This document shows positions 30,011 through 37,830 of a stretch of 64,000 nucleotides of DNA, piece by piece. Position 1 is the first letter of the stretch. Each line of letters starts with the position of its first letter. The notes beneath the pieces are model-generated. The model was given only the letters and a program-made list of their open reading frames with translations. It had not been told where the DNA came from and did not search any database. The position numbers and the translations under genes were made by a program. Origin of the DNA: Bradyrhizobium diazoefficiens (lineage in GTDB: Bacteria; Pseudomonadota; Alphaproteobacteria; Rhizobiales; Xanthobacteraceae); contig NZ_JAFCJJ010000010.1 in the NCBI RefSeq assembly GCF_018131015.1, positions 124,001 to 188,000 on the forward strand. The letters run 5' to 3'.

Positions 30011-30874
30011 CTAATGGTCCAGCGCGCTGGTCAGGGCCTTTATATTGTGCCTGACCATGTCAATGTAAGTGGGTGCAGGCCCCTTTTCGCCGGTCAAACC
30101 GTCCGAAATCAGGGTCCCGCCGACCTTGGCGCCGGTCTCCGCGGCGATCCGCCGGATCAGCCGGTCGTCGCTGATATTCTCCAGGAAGACCGCCGGGATC
30201 TTCTGGGCCTTGATCTGGCCGATGATGGCAGCGACGTCCCGGGCGCTGGGCTCGGTCTCGGTGGAGACCCCCAGGGGCGCAATGAACCGGATGCCGTATT
30301 CGGCGGTAAAATAGCCGAAAGCGTCGTGGGTGGAGATCACCCTGCGCCGCTCCGGCGGGATCTTGGCCATGGCCTCGCGGACCTCGCGGTCGAGCGTGTC
30401 GAGCTTGTCCAGATAGGTTTTTGTCTGGGCACGGAAGGCCTCCGCGTCATCAGGACTGGCAGCCGCCAAGGCGTTGGCGATGTCGGTCACGTAGATCCTG
30501 GCGTTGGGGACGGACTGCCAGGCGTGGGGATCAGCGGTCGAGCCCAGCTTCAGCGGCGCGACGCCGGCGCTCGCGGTGACCAACTGCGCCTTGCTGCCCG
30601 AGGACTGCAGGAGGCGCGGCAGCCAGCCCTCCAGCCCGAGCCCGTTGACGATGACGAGCCTTGCCTCTGCGATCCGCTTCGCATCACCGGGCGCCGGCGT
30701 GTAGACGTGGACGTCGCTGTCCGCGCCTACCAGCGTCGTCAAGTTGATGCGGTCGCCGCCGACATTGCGGACGAAATCGGCAAGGATCGAGAAGCTCGCG
30801 ACCACGTTGAGCCGCTCGGCGGCGTGCAGCGGCGAGGCGATCAGCAACAAGGCCGAGAGCAGCAGGAAGCGCAT
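30011..30874 (-). CDS. znuA: Metal ABC transporter, zinc-type substrate-binding protein
   Basis: A 287-residue periplasmic cluster A-I binding protein with signal peptide MRFLLLSALLLIASPLHAA. The metal ligands can be placed as H56 (DVHVYTP), H117 (DPHAW), H183 (STHDAFGYF) and D258 (ISDGL). Having His rather than Glu at the third position indicates zinc rather than manganese. The His-rich loop typical of enterobacterial ZnuA is missing; the separate His-rich protein at the head of the operon may take over that job. The stop of the permease gene lies three bases upstream. Confidence 0.9.
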   Translation of the reverse strand: MRFLLLSALLLIASPLHAAERLNVVASFSILADFVRNVGGDRINLTTLVGADSDVHVYTPAPGDAKRIAEARLVIVNGLGLEGWLPRLLQSSGSKAQLVTASAGVAPLKLGSTADPHAWQSVPNARIYVTDIANALAAASPDDAEAFRAQTKTYLDKLDTLDREVREAMAKIPPERRRVISTHDAFGYFTAEYGIRFIAPLGVSTETEPSARDVAAIIGQIKAQKIPAVFLENISDDRLIRRIAAETGAKVGGTLISDGLTGEKGPAPTYIDMVRHNIKALTSALDH

Positions 30875-30877
30875 GGC

Positions 30878-31747
30878 TCAGGCTTCCAGATGCCGGCCGG
30901 GAAACATCTGTCTGACGATGCCGCCGACGCGGCCGAACAGGACGGAGATGATGTAGATCACGCTCGCCACCAGGATGATCGCGGGACCCGAGGGTACGCG
31001 GGTCTGGAACGACAGCACGAGGCCGGCATAGCCGGACGCCGCGGCGGCGATCACGGCAATGCAGATCATCGCGGTGAGATCGCGCGACCAGAACCGCGCG
31101 ATGCCGGCGGGCAGGATCATGAGGCCGACCGCCAGCAGCGTGCCGAGCGCCTGGAAGCCGTTGACGAGGTTGATCACGACCAACGCGAGGAAGGCGAGAT
31201 GCGCGGGCCCCCCCGCGCGGCTCACGGTGCGCAGGAACAGGGGATCGACGCTCTCGATCACCAACGGGCGGTAGATCACGGCGAGCACGAGCAGCGTCAC
31301 CGTGGCATTGAAGGCGACGACCAGCAGCGTCTGGTCGTCCATGGCGAGGATGTTGCCGAACAGCACGTGTAAGAGGTCGATATTGGTACCCTTGATCGAG
31401 ACGATGCTGACGCCGAGCGCCAGCGACGCCAGATAGAAGGTCGCGAGCGAGGCGTCTTCCTTGAGCCCCGTCGAGCGCGCCACCACGCCGGCGAGGATCG
31501 CGACCGCAAAGCCCGCGATCAGCCCGCCCGCCGTCATCGCAAACAGATTGAGGCCGGACAGCAGGAAGCCGATCGCAGCGCCCGGCAGGATGGCGTGCGC
31601 CATGGCGTCGCCGACGAGGCTCATCCGCCGCAGCATCAAAAACACGCCGATCGGCGCGCCGGCGACCGACAGGGCGATGATGGCGGCGAGCGCGCGCCGC
31701 ATGAACTCGAATTCGGTGAAGGGGCCGATCAGCGCGTCATAGAGCAT
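30878..31747 (-). CDS. znuB: Zinc ABC transporter, permease subunit
   Basis: The 289-residue ABC-3 family membrane protein has eight or nine hydrophobic segments and the typical sequence MLRRMSLVGDAMAHAILPGAAIGFLLSG, followed by KGTNIDLLHVLFGNILAMD and the C-terminal GPAIILVASVIYIISVLFG. It pairs with the ATPase gene just upstream (six-base gap) and the binding protein just downstream (three-base gap). Confidence 0.93.
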   Translation of the reverse strand: MLYDALIGPFTEFEFMRRALAAIIALSVAGAPIGVFLMLRRMSLVGDAMAHAILPGAAIGFLLSGLNLFAMTAGGLIAGFAVAILAGVVARSTGLKEDASLATFYLASLALGVSIVSIKGTNIDLLHVLFGNILAMDDQTLLVVAFNATVTLLVLAVIYRPLVIESVDPLFLRTVSRAGGPAHLAFLALVVINLVNGFQALGTLLAVGLMILPAGIARFWSRDLTAMICIAVIAAAASGYAGLVLSFQTRVPSGPAIILVASVIYIISVLFGRVGGIVRQMFPGRHLEA

Positions 31748-31753
31748 CTGCGA

Positions 31754-32506
31754 TCACGCCGCCCGCGAATGGCCGTCTTCGGCGCAGGCCGTGGCGCTGT
31801 CGTCGAAGGCTTCGCACATCCGCATCGCCACCATCAGGTTTTCCGGCGTCAGCACCTCCGCCGTCGGACCCCAGGCCACGGGGCCGCGCGCCAGCACCAG
31901 GGTCTCGCTGAAATGGGTGCGCACCATCTCCATGTCGTGCAGCGCGGCGAGCAAGGTGCGGCCCTCGCCATGCCAGCGCTTCACCAGCGCGAGCAGGTCG
32001 GTGGTGGTCTTGCTGTCGATGGCGTTGAAGGGTTCGTCGAGCACGATGAGGCGCGCATCCTGCAGCAACACGCGCGCGAACAGCACCCGCTGCATCTGCC
32101 CGCCCGAGAGCGTGCCGATCGGGCGGTTCTCAAAACCGTTGAGACCGACGGCGGCGATGGCGCGCAGAATTTTTTCACGCGCGGCTTTGCCGATGCCGCC
32201 GAACAGGCCGGTCCCGCGCCACAGCCCGGTGCCGACGAAATCGAACACCGAGATCGGAAAGCTGCGGTCGATCTCCGCGCTCTGCGGCAGATAGGCGATG
32301 TCGCGGCTATCGAGACCGCCGAGATGGATGCTGCCATCGAGCGGTTTGAGGATGCCGACGATGCCGCGCAACAGGGTGGACTTGCCGGCGCCGTTGGGGC
32401 CGATCACCGCGACCAGCGCGCCCGGCGCGACCTCGCCGCTCAGATGGTGCACGGCCGGATGGCGGTCATAGCCGAGCGTGACGTTGTGGAAGTGGAGCTG
32501 CGCCAT
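31754..32506 (-). CDS. znuC: Zinc ABC transporter, ATP-binding subunit
   Basis: 250-residue ABC ATPase: Walker A GPNGAGKST (about residues 37-45), Q-loop YLPQSAEIDRSFPI, signature LSGGQMQRV, Walker B LIVLDEPFNAID, and the H-loop in LAALHDMEMV. The sequence around the Q-loop (AEIDRSFPISVFDFV) is typical of the Mn/Zn-uptake group. It powers uptake with the permease and binding protein encoded next. It begins three bases after the stop of the His-rich protein gene. Confidence 0.94.
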   Translation of the reverse strand: MAQLHFHNVTLGYDRHPAVHHLSGEVAPGALVAVIGPNGAGKSTLLRGIVGILKPLDGSIHLGGLDSRDIAYLPQSAEIDRSFPISVFDFVGTGLWRGTGLFGGIGKAAREKILRAIAAVGLNGFENRPIGTLSGGQMQRVLFARVLLQDARLIVLDEPFNAIDSKTTTDLLALVKRWHGEGRTLLAALHDMEMVRTHFSETLVLARGPVAWGPTAEVLTPENLMVAMRMCEAFDDSATACAEDGHSRAA

Positions 32507-32509
32507 GCC

Positions 32510-32761
32510 TCACCTCATCGCCAGCAAGACCATGGCCCAGAGCACGGCGCAGACGGCAGCTGCCGCCGCAAGGCGCGCCGCCATGGTCATGCGCAGGATC
32601 GACCAGGGCGCGGCCTGCGCCGGATGCGGCGAGGCCGCATCGTGGACATGGGCGTGGGTGTGGTCGTGCCCATGCGCATGCCCGTGGTCAGGGTCACGGG
32701 AATGGGAATGGCCGCGAACGTGATCGTGGTGATGGTGGGGCTGGGACGCGGCGGGAACCAT
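32510..32761 (-). CDS. His-rich small membrane protein, first gene of the zinc operon
   Basis: 83 residues. The N-terminal half (about residues 9-45) is a run of His, Asp and Gly doublets, with some sixteen His residues, followed by AASPHPAQ and one membrane helix near the C-terminus (LAAAAAVCAVLWAMVLLAM). It looks like a membrane-tethered zinc sponge or feeder. The ATG lies only eight bases from the Zur-like box, with no Shine-Dalgarno, so the message may be nearly leaderless. Its gene is tightly linked to the ATPase gene (three-base gap). I know of no named family; it may replace the His loop missing from the binding protein. Confidence 0.78.
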   Translation of the reverse strand: MVPAASQPHHHHDHVRGHSHSRDPDHGHAHGHDHTHAHVHDAASPHPAQAAPWSILRMTMAARLAAAAAVCAVLWAMVLLAMR

Positions 32762-32767
32762 GCCGGG

Positions 32768-32787
32768 ACGTTATATTATAACATTAC
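32768..32787 (-). promoter_or_regulatory. Zur box overlapping the zinc operon promoter
   Basis: On the minus strand the site reads GTAATGTTATAATATAACGT. Its core GTTATA-A-TATAAC (32770-32782) is a perfect 13-base dyad and agrees with known Zur consensus cores (ATGTTATAnTATAACAT in gammaproteobacteria, GTAATGTnATAACATTAC in alphaproteobacteria). It contains a TATAAT/TATAAC -10 element, so bound Zur would block the polymerase. Confidence 0.8.
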
Positions 32788-32804
32788 GGCTGTCCACGGC
32801 CGCC

Positions 32805-33305
32805 TCAGGGCTTCCCGATCACGGCCGCGATGGCGGCCGCCAGGAACGGGAACGGCACCGAGACCGCGCAGCGGAACCAGACGAAACGGGCCGGCATGAA
32901 CGGGATTTCCCACAAAATCACCCGCTGGAAGGCAAACAGCGCCCAGGCAACGACATAGGCGACCACCTGCGGCACCCCGCCGCCGGATTTCAGCGCCACC
33001 GCGCCGATGGAGAAGCCGATCACGGGACCGCCGGGCGTGGCGGCGCCGGCGACCACGGCGGCCGTTACCCCCAGCCAGCCCGAGTCCGGCCCGAGCCAGC
33101 CCGTGATCACCTCCTGCGGGATGATGGCGGCGATGTAGCCGGAGCCGATCACCCCTAGCGCGATCCGCGGCACGATATTGACGAAGTCCATCGCGCCTTC
33201 GCGCAGCGAAGCCACGAAGACCGGGCGGCCGCGGCGGAAGGCGATCAGGCCGACGCCGATGACCGAGCCCCACAGCAAAATGTCGATGAAAAGCGCAGCG
33301 CTCAA
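32805..33305 (-). CDS. Half-size permease of the ArsP/DUF318 type (second of pair)
   Basis: 166 residues with about five hydrophobic helices. Recognisable pieces are VPRIALGVIGSGYIAAIIPQEVITGWLGPDSGWLGV, ATPGGPVIGFSIGAVALKSG and VILWEIPFMPARFVWFR. The sequence aligns along its length with its upstream neighbour, including the PGGP and WEIP motifs, so the pair looks like one permease split and duplicated into two inverted or tandem halves. It starts with a four-base ATGA overlap. DUF318 permeases move arsenicals or other ions; the substrate here is unknown. The gene ends 43 bases before the zinc operon. Confidence 0.75.
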   Translation of the reverse strand: MSAALFIDILLWGSVIGVGLIAFRRGRPVFVASLREGAMDFVNIVPRIALGVIGSGYIAAIIPQEVITGWLGPDSGWLGVTAAVVAGAATPGGPVIGFSIGAVALKSGGGVPQVVAYVVAWALFAFQRVILWEIPFMPARFVWFRCAVSVPFPFLAAAIAAVIGKP

Positions 33306-33907
33306 GTCTCGTCGTCTTTCGTAGGCAGCTTCCGATAGAGCCGGACATAGACGAAGCGGCCGAGCGCGCCTGCGAGCACCGGCAGCGGCAGCGAGATCAA
33401 AATCCGCCAGAGTGTGAAGTCGGTGCCCATGATCGGGATTTCCCAGGCGACCGCCCGGCCATAGCCGATCAGGGTCCAGCTCACGACCATGGCGATGACG
33501 GCGCCGAAATCGGCGCCGACCGCCAAGAGCGCGCTGCCGACGGGATAGACCGTGAAGGGGCCGCCCGGCAGGATCGCGCCGAAGGCGGTGCCGATCAGAA
33601 GCCCCATCAGGCCGGATTTCGGACCCAGCGAGCGCGAGACCTTTTCGTGCGGCAGGATTTCCGAGATGAAGGCCCCTAACAGGCAGCCGGCCAGCACGCG
33701 CGGCAGGATGCCGGAGAACAGCGAGAGGTCGTGGGTCAGAATGTCGAGAACGCCGTCGGTGCCGTCACGCCGCCAGACCAGGGCCGCGCTGACCGCGACC
33801 AGCACGGCGATGAAGATGGTGGACCAGCCGATCGGCTTGCGCGCCCGTCCCGGCCGCGGCTCGGACTCGGTGTCCTCGGCAGGATTTTTGGGGGAAGGGT
33901 CTGACAA
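33302..33907 (-). CDS. Half-size permease of the ArsP/DUF318 type (first of pair)
   Basis: 201 residues with a charged N-terminal tail of about 25 residues and about five helices. Motifs shared with its neighbour are SGILPRVLAGCLLGAFISEILPHEKVSRSLGPKSGLMG, GAILPGGPFTVYPVGSALLAVGADFGA and VAWEIPIMGTDFTLWR. Stop and start of the two genes overlap by four bases, which suggests equal production and a heterodimeric transporter equivalent to one full-length permease. Transport substrate unknown; it may be expressed independently of zinc, since the Zur box lies after both genes. Confidence 0.75.
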   Translation of the reverse strand: MSDPSPKNPAEDTESEPRPGRARKPIGWSTIFIAVLVAVSAALVWRRDGTDGVLDILTHDLSLFSGILPRVLAGCLLGAFISEILPHEKVSRSLGPKSGLMGLLIGTAFGAILPGGPFTVYPVGSALLAVGADFGAVIAMVVSWTLIGYGRAVAWEIPIMGTDFTLWRILISLPLPVLAGALGRFVYVRLYRKLPTKDDET

Positions 33908-34034
33908 TTGGGATGGGCTCGAAGGTGATGCCCGTCCTGATTAAGGGCGGCGTCGAGGGGAAGCAAACGGAACGATGACATCACTCATGCGCAACGCAGC
34001 ACAGGGCCATGCGGGGCACGCTCGATCCAAGAAC

Positions 34035-34122
34035 TCGTCATGCCCGGGCTTGTCCCGGGCATCCACGTTCTTAGCGCCGCGCTAAAGGTCGTCATGGCCG
34101 GGACAAGCCCGGCCATGACGAT
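34035..34122. repeat. Intergenic repeat, CGTCATGCCCGGGCTTGTCCCGG type (copy 2)
   Basis: TCGTCATGCCCGGGCTTGTC and the inverted GGCCGGGACAAGCCCGGCCATGACGA flank a short loop containing TTAGCGCCGCGCTAA, itself a hairpin. It lies in the 344-base gap between the permease pair and the sodB gene, where I see no coding sequence. Confidence 0.88.
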
Positions 34123-34194
34123 GTGGAAGCGTCTGTGCACACATCCTCGACTGCCAGTTGCGATTGCCTGCCGGGCATGGACCAATTCCGCACG

Positions 34195-34230
34195 GCAAAA
34201 AGGCGGCCGCGCGTGGGCGACCGCCTTTCT
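34195..34230 (-). terminator. Intrinsic terminator of the superoxide dismutase gene
   Basis: Read on the minus strand, AAAGGCGGTCGCC and the complementary GGCCGCCTTTTT form a stem of about eight pairs with a T-run, some 22 bases after the sodB stop codon. Confidence 0.8.
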
Positions 34231-34251
34231 CGTTTCTGACGGCGTAAGGCC

Positions 34252-34848
34252 CTACGCCTTCTCGAACAGGGACTCGACGTATTCCCAGTTCACGAGGTTT
34301 TCCACGAACGCCTTCAGATAGTCCGGACGGCGGTTGCGGTAGTCGATGTAGTAGGAGTGCTCCCAGACGTCGCAGCCGAGGATCGGCGTGGCGCCGTGCA
34401 CCAGCGGGTTCTCGCCGTTCGGGGTCTTGGAGATTTCGAGCTTGCCGTTCTTGACTTGGAGCCAGCACCAGCCGGAGCCGAACTGGCCGACGCCGGCCGC
34501 CTGGAAGTCCGTCTTGAACTTGTCGAAGCCGCCGAGGTCCTCGTTGATCTTCTTCTCGATCTTGCCCGGCAGCTTGGTGCCGCCGCCATTGGGCTTCATC
34601 CAGCTCCAGAAGTGGATGTGGTTGTAGTGCTGGCCGGCATTGTTGAACACGGCCGGGTTCTTGCCGAACGAGCCCTTGACGATCTCCTCAAGGGACTTGC
34701 CTTCCCATTCGGTGCCCTTGAGCGCGTTGTTGCCGTTGGTGACGTAGGCCTGATGATGCTTGTCGTGGTGATATTCGAGCGTCTCCTTCGACATGTACTG
34801 GCCGAGGGCGTCATAGGCGTAAGGGAGTGGGGGCAGCGTAAAGGTCAT
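34252..34848 (-). CDS. sodB: Superoxide dismutase, iron type
   Basis: 198 residues, cytosolic, normal family length. The metal ligands are H27 (YHHDKHHQAY), H77 (YNHIHFW), D160 and H164 (CDVWEHSYY). The active-site Gln lies in NNAGQHYNH before the second ligand, the arrangement of iron enzymes; manganese enzymes have it in the C-terminal half. Cambialistic use cannot be excluded. Start at 34848 is typical (MTFTLPPLPY). It stands alone, with its own terminator. Confidence 0.96.
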   Translation of the reverse strand: MTFTLPPLPYAYDALGQYMSKETLEYHHDKHHQAYVTNGNNALKGTEWEGKSLEEIVKGSFGKNPAVFNNAGQHYNHIHFWSWMKPNGGGTKLPGKIEKKINEDLGGFDKFKTDFQAAGVGQFGSGWCWLQVKNGKLEISKTPNGENPLVHGATPILGCDVWEHSYYIDYRNRRPDYLKAFVENLVNWEYVESLFEKA

Positions 34849-35044
34849 GGGTTGTTGTCCGCGAACTGGTGGGGAACAGGCTTAACGGGGACCCTTATAG
34901 AAGGTTCCTCGGCTGCAAAATACCGCCAATTTTGTCAAAAGGCGTGATTGGGAGCGCATTGCCCGTTTGCCTCCGGGGCGCGGATGGAATTAAATCCCGA
35001 GATTATCATTGCGAATGAAATGTTTATCATATTGGGGGGTTGAA

Positions 35045-35551
35045 ATGTCCAAGTTCAAGTCCGCCTGTATTTTCGGCATTCTCACCATTCTCGTCGCGTC
35101 TCACCCGGCAAGCAGCGAAGCGGCCAGCGTCACCGTGCGAGCCAAGTTCTCCTTCGACGCGGTGGCCGATTGCATGCAGCCTTCCGTCAGGGATTTTCCG
35201 GTGCATGCCGAGGGCACCGGCACGCTCTCGACCGACCGCACGGCGACGCTCGACATGGACTCCAATGTCGAGGGGCGCGTGCAATATACGGCGAAGCTCG
35301 GGGCCAAGCCGACGGAAGCGATCGGCGGCTCCGCCTCGTTGCGCGTGGCGGGCAGGCACACCCTGAAAGCCGTGCGCGAATATCCCAACAACTACATCAT
35401 CGTCTACATGACGGTGAGGGGCAATTCCTGCGCGCTGCGGATCGAGAACCGGCTGAAGCCGGGCAAGCGGCAATACGCCTTCCAGGGCAATATCGGGACC
35501 GCGCTCTGCTCGAAACCGCGGATCGTGCGCGCCGAGTGCGCGCCGTATTGA
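35045..35551 (+). CDS. Secreted hypothetical protein
   Basis: 168 residues with a signal peptide (MSKFKSACIFGILTILVASH, cleavage near SEAA) and four Cys residues in the mature part (C in AVADCMQP, NSCALRI, ALCSK and AECAPY), which probably form two disulphides. The predicted structure is mainly beta strands. The ATG at 35045 follows GGGGGTTGAA; the upstream AT-rich stretch should hold the promoter. It converges on the caspase-like gene. I do not recognise the family. Confidence 0.72.
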   Translation: MSKFKSACIFGILTILVASHPASSEAASVTVRAKFSFDAVADCMQPSVRDFPVHAEGTGTLSTDRTATLDMDSNVEGRVQYTAKLGAKPTEAIGGSASLRVAGRHTLKAVREYPNNYIIVYMTVRGNSCALRIENRLKPGKRQYAFQGNIGTALCSKPRIVRAECAPY

Positions 35552-35558
35552 CCGGCTG

Positions 35559-37022
35559 CTACTCGCAGAAGGAGCTGCCGCCGTAGACGAAACAGCGGCC
35601 GCCGCCTCCCCGCGCGCGCCGCGGGGCGGCGGCCTTGCGTTCGGGCCGCTTCTCGCAGGTGTTTTTCGGGCCGAGCAAATAGCCCTCGTCGCAGACGATC
35701 TTGACGCAGGCCTCGCCGCTGGCGCGGAAGCCACGGTCGCATTCGAGCGGACAGACGCGCCCGGCCTTGGCGCGAACGCTGTCCAGCGCGTCGAGGCTTG
35801 CCAGCCTGACGTCGAATTTGGTGCCGGCCTTGTCGTTGAACGCCGCGAGCGCCCGCCGCGCGGAGGCGTCCCAGTCGCCGCCGACCTCGCCCGGCTTGCA
35901 GCCGACCCGCTTCAGCTCGGCCTGAAGCAGCCGTGGCAGGTCCGGCGGCGGCTTCTGGGTGGTTTCCGCAGCCGTGCGGGATGCGGCCGCGGCCTCGGCG
36001 AGCGCCAGCTTCTCGGCAGGCGTCGGCGGCTCCACCGGCGGAGGCGGCGTCGGCTTTGCTTCGGCGTTTGCCTCCACCACAGCCGGCTTGCCCTGCTCCA
36101 GCTTGTTGCGCTGCGCCCGGGCGAGATTGGCATAGAAGCCGCTGGGATGGGCCGCGATGAAGGAATCCCAGGCCTCCTTGGTACCGACGCGCTCGGCCAG
36201 CTCGTAGTCGCCGCGGATATCGGCGTTGGCGTTGGCCGCGGGCGCCGGCGCCGCCACCGGCACCAGCGCGACATCGTTGCCGCCGAGCGAGCCATAGACG
36301 AGCGGCTCCTGCTTGTTGCCGGTCGCATTCAGCACCTCGTCACGCACCAGCCTGAACGCCTTGCCCAGTTCGAGACCCGGCGTCCCCAAATGCTTCAGCA
36401 GCGCGGACGCGAAGGGACTATTCCCCGAATTCCCGTCCAGCGCGATCGATCCGCCCTTCGCCGCAAAGGCAATGAGGGTGTTGGGCTGCGCCGGCTCGAC
36501 GCGCGCAAGACCCCGCGCCAGCGTGCGCGAGGCCACCGTCCGCCTCATGCTCTTTGCAAACGGATTGTCCCGGCAGGCATCGAGGATGATGAGCCGCAGC
36601 TGCTTGGCCGGCTCGACGGCCTGCAGGATGCGGTCGAGCGAAATCGCCTCGTCATAGGCGTCGGTGTCGCGCTCCAGCACGGCATCGACCGGAACGAGAT
36701 AGTTGATCCCGTCGACCTCGATGCCGTGGCCGGCATAGTAGATCACGGCGACGTCGGCATCGCGCGTCTTCTCGGTGAATTCGCGCAGCGCGCGGCGCAT
36801 CTCGGTGTTGGTCAGGTCGCGGCGGCTCTCCACCACGTCGAAGGACGCCTTCCTGAACAGGTCCGCGATCGCAGCGGCGTCGTTGGCCGGATTGGCCAGC
36901 GCACCGACATTCTGATAGCTGGAATTGCCGACCACGAACGCCACGCGCTTGTCGGCCATCGCCGGGCGGCTGGCGCAGCAAACCAGCAAGACCATCAGCA
37001 GAGGAGCGACCAGCCGGCGCAT
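35559..37022 (-). CDS. Caspase-family (C14) peptidase, secreted
   Basis: 487 residues with a signal peptide or lipoprotein-like start (LLMVLLVCCASRPAMA). The caspase p20 domain runs from about residue 25 to 250, with the dyad H99 (YYAGHGIE) and C150 (ILDACRDNPF). A tetratricopeptide-like region follows (WDSFIAAHPSGFYANLARAQRNKL), then a Pro-rich linker and a Cys-rich C-terminus (CPLECDRGF, CVKIVCDEGYLL, NTCEKR, RCFVYGGSSFCE). Such proteins are common in Bradyrhizobium, but substrate and role are unknown. Secretion argues against a classic intracellular cell-death function. The start was set at 37022 by the signal peptide. Confidence 0.88.
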   Translation of the reverse strand: MRRLVAPLLMVLLVCCASRPAMADKRVAFVVGNSSYQNVGALANPANDAAAIADLFRKASFDVVESRRDLTNTEMRRALREFTEKTRDADVAVIYYAGHGIEVDGINYLVPVDAVLERDTDAYDEAISLDRILQAVEPAKQLRLIILDACRDNPFAKSMRRTVASRTLARGLARVEPAQPNTLIAFAAKGGSIALDGNSGNSPFASALLKHLGTPGLELGKAFRLVRDEVLNATGNKQEPLVYGSLGGNDVALVPVAAPAPAANANADIRGDYELAERVGTKEAWDSFIAAHPSGFYANLARAQRNKLEQGKPAVVEANAEAKPTPPPPVEPPTPAEKLALAEAAAASRTAAETTQKPPPDLPRLLQAELKRVGCKPGEVGGDWDASARRALAAFNDKAGTKFDVRLASLDALDSVRAKAGRVCPLECDRGFRASGEACVKIVCDEGYLLGPKNTCEKRPERKAAAPRRARGGGGRCFVYGGSSFCE

Positions 37023-37140
37023 CGAAACCCCCGTGTCCCCACCGGGCAAGCATAGCACCCAGCTCTATCCCGGCAACCGGCCGCCGTCTGTGATAGAAAT
37101 CACTGGTCCCCTGCCGCCCCGCAACAAATCCGCGACCGAC

Positions 37141-37668
37141 ATGAGCATCGAGATCGACATTCTGAACGGCGACGCCTCCTGGCCGATCGCCGAGCCGCTG
37201 CACCAGGCGGTCTGGGGCCCGCACATCGTCGAGAAGCTGCCCTGGGGCCACGTCCAATGGGCCAATGCCGATCTGCGCGTGCTGATCGAGACACCCGAGG
37301 ACGGGCTCGTCTGCCATGTCGGCATCTATTTCCGCACCGTCACCTGGAATGGGCAGAAGGTCCATATCGGCGGCATCGGCGGCGTCTGCACGCGCGAGGA
37401 TCGCCGCGGCCGCGGCCATGCCACCATGGCGATCGAGGCGGCGATCCACACCATGCGCGCCAACGAGGCGGTGCGCTTCGCGCTCTTGTTCTGCGAGCCG
37501 CACAACGAGGCGTTCTACCGGAAGCGGAGCTGGCTGCCGTTCCAGGGCGAGGTCTATTGCGAGCAGAAGGAGGGGCGGATCCGCTTCACCCACATGGCGC
37601 CCTACGTCTTCAACATCGTCCGCGCGCCGACGCTCGGCACCATCGACCTGTGCGGCCTGCCCTGGTGA
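37141..37668 (+). CDS. GNAT-family N-acetyltransferase
   Basis: 175 residues. The acetyl-CoA loop is in IGGIGGVCTREDRRGRGHATMAIEAAI (R-R-G-R-G-H-A as the Q/RxxGxG/A element) and motif B includes LLFCEPHNEAFYRKRSWLPF. The overall length and the LPWGHVQWANADLRVLI start resemble aminoglycoside-like or small-molecule acetyltransferases, but no specificity can be given. Start at 37141 lies after the divergent caspase-like gene; the open frame reaches back to 36925 antisense to that gene and is not plausible. Confidence 0.82.
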   Translation: MSIEIDILNGDASWPIAEPLHQAVWGPHIVEKLPWGHVQWANADLRVLIETPEDGLVCHVGIYFRTVTWNGQKVHIGGIGGVCTREDRRGRGHATMAIEAAIHTMRANEAVRFALLFCEPHNEAFYRKRSWLPFQGEVYCEQKEGRIRFTHMAPYVFNIVRAPTLGTIDLCGLPW

Positions 37669-37683
37669 GGACCGGCACGGGGG

Positions 37684-37826
37684 CTCGTGTCCCGGACGCG
37701 CTGCAGCGTGAAACGCTGCTGCGCAGAGCCGGGACCTACGTTGCGATGGCCCCGGCTCTGCAGCGCACCGCTCCGGACGATGCTTCGCATCGCCTGCGCG
37801 CTGCGCTGCGTCCGGGGCACGAGAGC
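37684..37826. repeat. Intergenic repeat, GTCCCGGACGCGCTGCAGCG type (copy B)
   Basis: Starts CTCGTGTCCCGGACGCGCTG, ends TGCGTCCGGGGCACGAGAG, with inner arms AGAGCCGGGACC / GGCCCCGGCTCT as in copy A. It lies between two convergent genes. Confidence 0.88.
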
Positions 37827-37830
37827 TGAG

